From an uncultured Lachnospiraceae bacterium (GTDB lineage: Bacteria; Bacillota; Clostridia; Lachnospirales; Lachnospiraceae): DNA of 11,358 nucleotides. Made by a program: the position numbers and the translations under genes. Positions within the stretch are counted from its first letter, which is position 1; each line of letters starts with the position of its first letter. The notes below the pieces were generated by a model. It was not told the DNA's origin and did not search any database. It worked only from the letters and a program-made list of their open reading frames with translations. Location: assembly GCA_902796695.1 (NCBI GenBank), contig CADBQE010000005.1, forward strand, positions 1 through 11,358, given 5' to 3'. Of the stretch, positions 1-5,256 are shown piece after piece.

Positions 1-1
1 G

Positions 2-88
2 GCTGTGGTCTTCCTTGGTGTGGTTTTGGGCGTGCTCATTGCCATCATAGATGCCGTGGTGAAATTCGGTCTGGGTCTCATATTGTAG
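2..88 (+). CDS. secE: SecE preprotein translocase subunit, C-terminal fragment
   Basis: Only the last 28 codons are inside the window, in the frame ending with TAG at 86-88. They encode a strongly hydrophobic stretch (AVVFLGVVLGVLIAIIDAVV) followed by KFGLGLIL, matching the single C-terminal membrane segment and the short tail after the conserved Asp of small Firmicute SecE proteins. SecE clamps SecY in the SecYEG translocon. Identification rests on this segment plus position: secE directly precedes nusG in most bacteria. The stop codon sits in the nusG ribosome binding site, so the two genes are very probably cotranscribed. The upstream part, including any conserved amphipathic helix, lies outside the window. 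Confidence 0.88.
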   Translation, partial: AVVFLGVVLGVLIAIIDAVVKFGLGLIL

Positions 89-97
89 GAGAACCTT

Positions 98-616
98 ATG
101 GAAGAAGCAAAATGGTATGTGGTCCATACCTATTCGGGCTATGAAAACAAAGTAAAGGCCGACCTGGAAAAGACCATCGACAATCTTCACCTGCAGGACG
201 AGATCCTGGAGGTGGCCGTCCCCATCCAGGATGTGGTGGAAGTGAAGGATGGCCTGAAAAAGGTGGTCCAGAAAAAGCAGTTCCCCAGCTATGTGTTGGT
301 GAATATGATCAAAAACGACCGGACCTGGTACATTGTACGGAACACCCGGGGCGTTACCGGCTTTGTGGGGCCGGGGGGCGAAGCGGTGCCCCTGTCCCAG
401 GAGGAAGTGGACCGTTTGGGCGTCCATGCGGAAAATGTCGTAACGGACTTCAAGGTGGGCGATACGGTCACGGTGATTTCCGGTGTCTGGGAAGGCACCA
501 CGGGCGAGATCAAGTCCATCAACGAAAGCAAGCAGACCGTCAATGTTATCTTTTCCATGTTTGTTGGCCGTCCCACGCCGGTGGAGCTGGCGTTCACGGA
601 GGTCAAACGCATGTGA
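98..616 (+). CDS. nusG: Transcription termination/antitermination protein NusG
   Basis: A 172-residue NusG of normal length. It binds the RNA polymerase clamp through its NGN domain and couples polymerase to Rho or to ribosomal protein S10 through its KOW domain. The NGN domain runs from about residue 5 to 107 (WYVVHTYSGYE near the start, FPSYVLVNM at 62-70, VRNTRGVTGFVG at 80-91). The KOW domain runs from about 118 to 172 (FKVGDTVTVISGVWEG, ending with GRPTPVELAF). The ATG at 98 follows AGGAGA at 87-92, which overlaps the end of secE. Oddity: the near-invariant F-G-R turn reads F155-V156-G157-R158, one residue longer than the usual MFGR/IFGR. The inserted Val directly follows the residue equivalent to E. 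coli F165, which contacts S10 and Rho. The family call is secure; the effect of the insertion is unknown. Confidence 0.98.
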   Translation: MEEAKWYVVHTYSGYENKVKADLEKTIDNLHLQDEILEVAVPIQDVVEVKDGLKKVVQKKQFPSYVLVNMIKNDRTWYIVRNTRGVTGFVGPGGEAVPLSQEEVDRLGVHAENVVTDFKVGDTVTVISGVWEGTTGEIKSINESKQTVNVIFSMFVGRPTPVELAFTEVKRM

Positions 617-618
617 AA

Positions 619-641
619 GTGGGAGAGGACCTTCTCCTCAC
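619..641 (+). other. Hairpin in the nusG-rplK gap without U-tract
   Basis: Just after the nusG stop, GTG-GGAGAG (619-627) pairs with TTCTCC-T-CAC (632-641), giving 6 bp (one G-U) plus 3 bp with a bulged T and a four-base loop. No run of T follows, so it is not a standard intrinsic terminator. It could be an RNA processing or stability element separating secE-nusG from rplKA. I saw no clear promoter between it and rplK. Confidence 0.35.
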
Positions 642-704
642 ACCACAAAACCGGCTGGCAGAAACAAAGGGCCTGACCGGAATACTTATTAGGAGGAGCC
701 AGTT

Positions 705-1130
705 ATGGCAAAGAAAGTATTAGCTTTTATCAAGCTGCAGATTCCTGCCGGCAAAGCAACGCCGGCACCGCCTGTTGGTCCCGCTCTGGGCCAGCACGGT
801 CTGAACATCGACCAGTTCACCAAGGAATTCAACGCCCGCACGGCGAATGAAGGGGATACCGTTATCCCTGTTGTGATCACCGTTTATGCGGACCGCACCT
901 TCTCCTTCGTGACCAAGACCCCGCCCGCCGCCGTCCTGCTGAAGAAGGCCGCCAAGATCCAGTCCGGTTCCGGCGCCCCCAACAAGACCAAAGTCGCCAC
1001 CTTATCCCGCGCCGAAGTGCAGAAGATCGCCGAGCATAAGCTGCCCGATCTGAACGCCGCTTCCGTGGAAGCCGCCACCAGCATGATCGCCGGCACCGCC
1101 CGCAGCATGGGCATCGTCGTGGAAGACTAA
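705..1130 (+). CDS. rplK: 50S ribosomal protein L11
   Basis: A 141-residue L11 of standard length. It binds the GTPase-associated region of 23S rRNA at the base of the L10-L12 stalk, next to the site of elongation factors. The N-terminal domain holds the proline-rich switch motif (KLQIPAGKATPAPPVGPALGQHGLNI, about residues 11-36). The C-terminal rRNA-binding domain holds TKTPPAAVLLKKAAKIQSGSG (about 70-90) and the terminal helix ending SMIAGTARSMGIVVED. The start is fixed by AGGAGG at 691-696. The stop codon overlaps the ribosome binding site of rplA, 12 bases upstream of its start, indicating tight translational coupling. Nothing in the sequence looks unusual. Confidence 0.99.
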   Translation: MAKKVLAFIKLQIPAGKATPAPPVGPALGQHGLNIDQFTKEFNARTANEGDTVIPVVITVYADRTFSFVTKTPPAAVLLKKAAKIQSGSGAPNKTKVATLSRAEVQKIAEHKLPDLNAASVEAATSMIAGTARSMGIVVED

Positions 1131-1142
1131 GGAGGGCCCGAA

Positions 1143-1841
1143 ATGTTCAGAAGCAAGAAATATAGAGAAGCTTTAAAGAGCTATGACCGCACGCAGGTCT
1201 ATGATGCGGATGCCGCGATCGCTCAGGTCAAGAAGATGGCTTCCGCCAAATTCGATGAGACCGTGGAAATCCATCTGCGCACCGGCTGCGACGGCCGTCA
1301 TGCCGATCAGCAGATCCGCGGCGCCGTTGTGCTGCCTCACGGCACCGGCAAAACCGTCCGTGTCCTGGTCTTCGCCAAGGGCGTAAAGGCCGATGAAGCG
1401 CAGGCTGCCGGCGCGGATTACGTGGGCGCCGAAGAACTGATCCCGCGCATCCAGAACGAAGGCTGGCTGGATTTCGACGTAGTCGTCGCGACCCCCGACA
1501 TGATGGGCGTGGTCGGCCGTCTGGGCCGTGTCCTGGGCCCGAAGGGCTTAATGCCCAACCCCAAGGCCGGCACCGTGACCATGGACGTGACCAAGGCTCT
1601 GGCCGACATCAAAGCCGGTAAGATCGAATACCGTCTGGACAAGGCCAACATCATCCACGTGCCGATCGGCAAGGTCTCCTTCACCGAAGAAGCCCTGCTG
1701 GACAACTTCAACACCGTAGTGGGCGCCATCGTCAAGGCCCGTCCCGCTGCCGTGAAGGGTGCTTTCTTAAAGAGCGTCACCGTTGCCTCCACCATGGGCC
1801 CCGGCGTGCGCATCAACACCGTGAAGCTGCTCAACGCATAA
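1143..1841 (+). CDS. rplA: 50S ribosomal protein L1
   Basis: A 232-residue L1, typical bacterial length. It forms the mobile L1 stalk of the 50S subunit near the E site and in many bacteria represses its own operon by binding an mRNA mimic of its rRNA site. Visible family segments are the N-terminal helix MFRSKKYREALKSYD, the internal GRLGRVLGPKGLMPNPKAGT segment (about residues 121-140), IEYRLDKANIIHVPIGKVSF (about 161-180), and the end STMGPGVRINT. AAGGAGGG at 1129-1135 precedes the ATG by a usable distance. It is cotranscribed with rplK. The 236-base gap that follows contains a new promoter and the L10 leader, so rplKA and rplJL can be controlled separately. Confidence 0.99.
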   Translation: MFRSKKYREALKSYDRTQVYDADAAIAQVKKMASAKFDETVEIHLRTGCDGRHADQQIRGAVVLPHGTGKTVRVLVFAKGVKADEAQAAGADYVGAEELIPRIQNEGWLDFDVVVATPDMMGVVGRLGRVLGPKGLMPNPKAGTVTMDVTKALADIKAGKIEYRLDKANIIHVPIGKVSFTEEALLDNFNTVVGAIVKARPAAVKGAFLKSVTVASTMGPGVRINTVKLLNA

Positions 1842-1847
1842 GAAACC

Positions 1848-1867
1848 GGACGGATTTTTCCGTTTCC
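1848..1867 (+). other. Small T-loop hairpin downstream of rplA
   Basis: ACGGA (1850-1854) pairs with TCCGT (1859-1863) around a TTTT loop, with flanking G-T pairs possible. It lies just after the rplA stop and before the rplJ promoter. It is not followed by a T-run, so it may mark the end of the rplKA message or be incidental. Confidence 0.3.
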
Positions 1868-1869
1868 GC

Positions 1870-1898
1870 TTGACAGCCGCAGTCATCTGTGGTAAAAA
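1870..1898 (+). promoter_or_regulatory. Sigma-A type promoter for rplJL
   Basis: A perfect TTGACA (1870-1875) is followed by exactly 17 bases and TAAAAA (1893-1898), with TG at 1890-1891 giving an extended -10 (TGG before the hexamer). The predicted start near 1905 would place the whole L10 leader in the 5' untranslated RNA. Internal promoters ahead of rplJL are known in other bacteria, which supports the call. The -10 hexamer is only 4/6. Confidence 0.72.
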
Positions 1899-2029
1899 CC
1901 ATAAGCGTATCACCACTGCCGAAGACAGCAGGTACGGCTATCCGTGTAAGCGAAGCGCCTGCCGAGGAAGAGGGAACTCGTTCATCGAATTCTTTTCAGG
2001 ACTCTTCGGCTCCGCCGGGGAGTCCTTTT
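1893..2029 (+). ncRNA. Ribosomal protein L10 leader RNA (attenuator)
   Basis: This has the hallmark sequence of the L10 leader family: CCGAAGACAGCAGG (1919-1932) followed by GCCTGCCGAGGAAGAGGG (1957-1974). GCAGG (1928-1932) pairs with CCTGC (1958-1962), enclosing ACGG/CCGT (1934-1937 with 1942-1945) and a tight GCGAAGC mini-hairpin (1950-1956). In other Firmicutes the L10-L12 complex binds this RNA because it mimics its 23S rRNA site, repressing rplJL when stalk protein is in excess. An intrinsic terminator closes the leader here. CCGAAGA (1919-1925) is exactly complementary to TCTTCGG (2003-2009), and GAAGAG (1967-1972) to CTCTTC (2002-2007), both inside the terminator's 5' arm, so either could form an antiterminator. 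Family identification is strong. The switching model is inference. Confidence 0.88.
1999..2029 (+). terminator. Intrinsic terminator in the L10 leader
   Basis: GGACTCTTCGGC (1999-2010) pairs along its full length with GCCGGGGAGTCC (2014-2025), 12 bp including two G-T pairs, with a three-base loop and then TTTT. Because it sits between a promoter and rplJ, it must be conditional. It is the expression platform of the L10 leader. Confidence 0.88.
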
Positions 2030-2077
2030 GAGTAGCTCAGCAGCTGGTGTGCCAAATATAACAAGGAGGGTTAAACT

Positions 2078-2566
2078 ATGGCAAAAGTAGAACTGAAAGC
2101 GCCCATCGTTCAGGAAATTTCCGAACTGCTTTCCGGTGCTGCTGCTGCGGTGTTAGTAGACTACCGGGGCATTACCGTAGATGCGGATACCAAGCTCCGC
2201 AAGGAAATGCGCCAGAACGGCGTGACCTATCGCGTTTACAAGAACACCCTGCTGAACATCGCCATGAAGGACACTCCCTTTGAAGCGCTGTCCGGAGACC
2301 TGAACGGTCCCACCGCGATCGCTGTTTCGAAGGGCGACGCCACCCTGCCTGCCCGCATCGTCACCAACTTCGACAAGAAGGGCGACGTGATCAAGCTGAA
2401 GGCCGGCGTTGTGGAAGGAACTTATTACGATCAGAAGGGCATCAATGCCGTCGCTCAGATCCCGAGCAGAGAGATCCTGCTGGGCCGTCTGTTCGGCAGC
2501 ATGCAGTCCCCTATCACCAACTTTGCCCGTGTCATCAAGCAGGTGGCAGAGAAGCAGGAAGCCTAA
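2078..2566 (+). CDS. rplJ: 50S ribosomal protein L10
   Basis: A 162-residue L10, slightly short but normal for Firmicutes. It anchors L12 dimers to the ribosome and binds 23S rRNA beside L11. The N-terminal rRNA-binding domain shows the family pattern VLVDYRGITVDADTKLRKEMR (about residues 26-46) and YRVYKNTLLNIA (51-62). The C-terminal part (about 130-162) carries the helix region that receives L12 dimers. AAGGAGG at 2064-2070 precedes the ATG by 7 bases. It is followed after 28 bases by rplL, its obligate partner. Expression is probably limited by the leader terminator upstream, with L10-L12 as the sensor. Confidence 0.99.
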   Translation: MAKVELKAPIVQEISELLSGAAAAVLVDYRGITVDADTKLRKEMRQNGVTYRVYKNTLLNIAMKDTPFEALSGDLNGPTAIAVSKGDATLPARIVTNFDKKGDVIKLKAGVVEGTYYDQKGINAVAQIPSREILLGRLFGSMQSPITNFARVIKQVAEKQEA

Positions 2567-2594
2567 CATCAATAATTATCGGAGGAAATAAATC

Positions 2595-2969
2595 ATGGCG
2601 AAATTAACGACTGCTGAATTTATCGAAGCATTAAAGGAACTGACCGTACTGGAACTGAACGAACTGGTAAAGGCCTGTGAGGAAGAGTTCGGCGTATCCG
2701 CCGCTGCCGGTGTTGTGGTAGCCGCCGCTGCCGGCCCTGCCGAAGAAGTCGAAGAAAAGACCGAGTTCGACGTGGAACTGACCGAAGTCGGCGAGAAGCG
2801 CATGGACGTGCTGAAGGCTCTGCGCAGCCTGACCGGTGCCGGCCTGAAGGAAGTCAAGGAAATGCTGGACAAGGCCCCCGGCGTGATCAAGGCCGGTGCG
2901 ACCAAGGAAGAAGCCGATAACATGAAGGCCGAACTGGAGAAGGTCGGCGCGAAGGTCACCCTGAAATAA
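2595..2969 (+). CDS. rplL: 50S ribosomal protein L7/L12
   Basis: A 124-residue stalk protein of normal length that recruits and stimulates translational GTPases. The N-terminal dimerisation domain (about 1-33) is followed by an Ala/Gly-Val-rich flexible hinge (about 36-52) and the globular C-terminal domain (about 55-124). The latter shows DVLKALRSLTGAGLKEVKEMLD, the factor-binding surface, and the family ending EKVGAKVTLK. GGAGG at 2581-2585 gives the start. L12 is needed in several copies per ribosome; the separate ribosome binding site right after rplJ fits that. A strong terminator follows, and rpoB, the usual next gene or near-neighbour, is absent. Confidence 0.99.
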   Translation: MAKLTTAEFIEALKELTVLELNELVKACEEEFGVSAAAGVVVAAAAGPAEEVEEKTEFDVELTEVGEKRMDVLKALRSLTGAGLKEVKEMLDKAPGVIKAGATKEEADNMKAELEKVGAKVTLK

Positions 2970-2993
2970 TTCTGTTTCGGTACAACGAACAGG

Positions 2994-3024
2994 ACGGCTC
3001 CCCGCTTGGCGGGGAGTCGTTTTT
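2994..3024 (+). terminator. Intrinsic terminator of the rplKAJL cluster
   Basis: ACGGCTCCCCGC (2994-3005) pairs with GCGGGGAGTCGT (3009-3020), 12 bp with one G-T, a TTG loop, then a run of five T. It is strong and unconditional in appearance, so it should end the ribosomal protein transcript. Confidence 0.93.
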
Positions 3025-3059
3025 GTTATGCCGCAGAGGAACATTTTTTCCCCCGTATC

Positions 3060-3089
3060 TTGCACAGCCGGGGCCTTAACTGCTATAAT
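3060..3089 (+). promoter_or_regulatory. Extended -10 promoter for the CAP/Ig protein gene
   Basis: TATAAT at 3084-3089 is perfect and preceded by TGC, giving an extended -10. The -35 is weak: TTGCAC at 3060 (18-base spacer) or TGCACA at 3061 (17-base spacer). The predicted start near 3096 would place a 7-bp hairpin (CGGCGGA 3093-3099 with TCCGCCG 3109-3115) at the very 5' end of the transcript, a position that can protect mRNA from decay. Confidence 0.68.
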
Positions 3090-3146
3090 TTTCGGCGGAA
3101 AGACGACATCCGCCGTACCTTTTGCGGATAGAAGGAGGAAATGTCT

Positions 3147-5186
3147 GTGAAACAGAGCAGAAAACGGTTCACGGCCGGACTGCTCGGGACGCTTCTGGCT
3201 GTCCTGATGCTGTGCCTGCTGTCCGAAGGCGTGCATGCGCATGCCGAAACCAACGACAACGTGTCCGTGGATCTTCAGATCACCTACGATCAGGAAGCAG
3301 CCCGGAGTATGCTGGAATATATCAACCTGTTCCGCACCGGCAAGGATATCGACGGTGAATACACCGGCTATCTCGATACGGACGATAAGACAAAGGTTAT
3401 GGTGACGGACCTGGAGCCTCTGGTTTACGACTATACCCTCGAAAAAGCCGCCATGCAGCGCGCGGCGGAGATCGCTCTGAATTTTGCCCATACGCGGCCG
3501 GACGGCAGCGACTGCTTTACGGCGATCAGCGAAGCGGCAGAGGAAGCGGGCATTTTCTATTGGATGCGGGGAGAAAACCTTGCCGCCGGTTACAGCACCG
3601 CGATCGACACTTTCCGCCAGTGGCGCGAGGATGAGGAATCCTACAGCGGCCAGGGACACCGCCGGAACATGCTGAGCGGATTCAACTGCATCGGCATCGG
3701 CCATGTGGTCGTGAACGGCATGCATTTCTGGACGCAGGCGCTGGGCTGGACGGATGAGGGCCACGGCACGCAGACGGCGGCCGCGCAGGGCACCCGGACC
3801 GTCCCCGTAACCCTGAACGCAGCGAAAATGACAAATGTGACCGCGACAGCTTCCTCCGCCTCCGTGACCGTGGACGTGGGCATGACGACTGCGCTGCCGA
3901 AGGTTTCCGTGTCCTTCGGGTATTCGGACAGCTGGCCCGGCGGCGCCGTCTTTGCCGCGAAGGCACAGCCGGCCTGGACCGTGAAAAATACGTCCGTCGC
4001 GAAGATCGAAAACGGAAAGCTGCGCGGCGTGGCCGTCGGCAGCACGCAGTTAACCGGAACGGTATTCGGAGCAGCCGTTACGGCCTCCGTCACCTGCGAG
4101 AACCTGGGAACGCCGACGCTGCTTACCCTGCCTGCGGATGTGAACGGATATCTCGGAAATACCGCGGTTTTCTCCGTGAAGGCTTCCGGCCGGGATCTCG
4201 CCTATAAGTGGTTCTACAGAAAAAGCAGCAGCGGAAACTGGAGCGTATGGGGCAGCGGACAGAAACTGAGTATTACCATAAAGGAATCCCGGAACGGATA
4301 TCAGTTCCGCTGCCGGATCACGGATGCGTACGGCCATCAGCTGCTGACGGCCCCGGTATCGCTGAAAGTCCTGCCGAAGATCACGGCGCAGCCGAAAGCG
4401 GTCAGCGCGGCGGCAGGAACGTCCGCAAAATTCACGGTGTCCGCTTCCGGCGCGGGGCTTGCCTATCAGTGGCAGTATCGGTACCCGGAGGGCAGCTGGC
4501 AGAATTCTGGGTTTTCCACGGCAAAGACCGCTTCGCTGGTCTTTACGTCGCAGGCCCGGTATAACGGAATCCGTTATCGCTGCGTGATCACGGATGCCAA
4601 CGGGAAAAAACTGACTTCCTCCGCGGTGATGCTGACGGTCCTCCCGAAGATCACGGCTCAGCCGAAGGCGGCGGAGGCTGCCGTCGGGAAGACCGCAAAG
4701 TTTACAGTGACGGCGACCGGCGCCGGCCTGACCTACCAGTGGCAGTACCGCTATCCGGACGGCAGCTGGAAAAACTCGGGATACAGTACGGCCCGGAATG
4801 CGGCGCTCAGTGTTCCGGTCCAGGCCAAATACAACAAGATGCAGTACCGCTGCATTATTACGGATGCGAACGGAAAGAAACTGACCTCGTCCGCGGCGGT
4901 CCTGACGGTCAAAACCGTCATCACGGCACAGCCCGTGAACACGACCGTCAAAGCGGGTAAGGCCGCCGGTTTTCAGGTGACGGCGACCGGCGCCGGCCTG
5001 ACCTATCAGTGGCAGTACCGCTATCAGGACGGAACCTGGACGGATTCTTCCTTTGCCACGGCACAGACTGATACGCTGAAGTTACCGGCCAAAACCGGAT
5101 ATAACGGCATGCAGTACCGCTGCGTCATAATGGATGCGAACGGAAAGCGGACGATCAGTTCGACGGTGACGCTGACCGTAAATTAA
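3147..5186 (+). CDS. Secreted CAP-domain protein with Ig-like repeat tail
   Basis: A 679-residue exported protein. A basic N-terminus (KQSRKR) and a hydrophobic core form a signal peptide, probably cut after VHA (31) or AHA (33). The CAP/SCP domain covers about 50-202, with H115 (FAHTRPDG), E143 (GENLA), H171 (GHRRNML) and HFWTQALGW. A Big2-like segment covers about 239-317. Four Ig-like repeats follow at about 325-411, 412-501, 502-591 and 592-679. Each has YQW/YKW and a single YRC or FRC cysteine, so no intradomain disulfide can form. No sortase motif, membrane anchor or SLH domain is visible, so it is probably released or held non-covalently. I chose GTG 3147 because AGGAGG (3133-3138) is 8 bases upstream; ATG 3141 is only 2 bases from it but adds just two codons. 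The substrate is unknown. Confidence 0.88.
   Translation: MKQSRKRFTAGLLGTLLAVLMLCLLSEGVHAHAETNDNVSVDLQITYDQEAARSMLEYINLFRTGKDIDGEYTGYLDTDDKTKVMVTDLEPLVYDYTLEKAAMQRAAEIALNFAHTRPDGSDCFTAISEAAEEAGIFYWMRGENLAAGYSTAIDTFRQWREDEESYSGQGHRRNMLSGFNCIGIGHVVVNGMHFWTQALGWTDEGHGTQTAAAQGTRTVPVTLNAAKMTNVTATASSASVTVDVGMTTALPKVSVSFGYSDSWPGGAVFAAKAQPAWTVKNTSVAKIENGKLRGVAVGSTQLTGTVFGAAVTASVTCENLGTPTLLTLPADVNGYLGNTAVFSVKASGRDLAYKWFYRKSSSGNWSVWGSGQKLSITIKESRNGYQFRCRITDAYGHQLLTAPVSLKVLPKITAQPKAVSAAAGTSAKFTVSASGAGLAYQWQYRYPEGSWQNSGFSTAKTASLVFTSQARYNGIRYRCVITDANGKKLTSSAVMLTVLPKITAQPKAAEAAVGKTAKFTVTATGAGLTYQWQYRYPDGSWKNSGYSTARNAALSVPVQAKYNKMQYRCIITDANGKKLTSSAAVLTVKTVITAQPVNTTVKAGKAAGFQVTATGAGLTYQWQYRYQDGTWTDSSFATAQTDTLKLPAKTGYNGMQYRCVIMDANGKRTISSTVTLTVN
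4119..5183 (+). repeat. Four tandem Ig-like domain repeats in the CAP protein gene
   Basis: The last three units start at 4380, 4650 and 4920, exactly 270 bases (90 codons) apart. The first unit (4119-4379, 87 codons) is more diverged. Units three and four share a 29-base identical run at 4707-4735 and 4977-5005, and the similarity continues after one mismatch for about 20 more bases. This indicates fairly recent duplication or gene conversion. The conserved core in each unit is G-(L)-x-Y-x-W-x-Y-R, then YRC or FRC, then ITDAxG. Confidence 0.9.
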
Positions 5187-5204
5187 TCCGGAAACTCCGG
5201 CCGT

Positions 5205-5240
5205 AAAAAACGGCTCCCTGCCTGAGCGGGGAGCCGTTTT
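5205..5240. terminator. Symmetric bidirectional terminator between convergent genes
   Basis: AAAACGGCTCCC (5207-5218) pairs perfectly with GGGAGCCGTTTT (5229-5240), extended inward by one T-G and two G-C pairs to a CTGA loop, 15 bp in all. The plus strand ends in four T. The minus strand ends in six T (5210-5205). It lies 18 bases after the CAP gene and 16 bases after the minus-strand DUF4139 gene, so it can stop both. Confidence 0.94.
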
Positions 5241-5256
5241 GCGTGAAGCGGAAGCG

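Noticed and set aside
619..641. nusG terminator
   Set aside because: The hairpin has a bulge and is followed by ACCACAAAA rather than a T-run. It is kept only as a hairpin of unknown role.
3195..3230. Possible lipoprotein signal (LMLC) in the CAP protein
   Set aside because: The residue before Cys is Leu, not Gly, Ala or Ser as a lipobox needs. A normal signal peptidase I site (VHA or AHA) lies a few residues later.
2631..3764. Long minus-strand reading frame (377 codons) across rplL, the terminator and the CAP gene
   Set aside because: It runs antisense to two certain genes and through a strong terminator and promoter. Its product looks like a compositional mirror with no recognisable domain, and it has no ribosome binding site that I could see.
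4119..5183. CRISPR-like or satellite array in the CAP gene
   Set aside because: The 270-base period matches a 90-residue protein domain. Substitutions fit codon structure and there are no short direct repeats with unique spacers.
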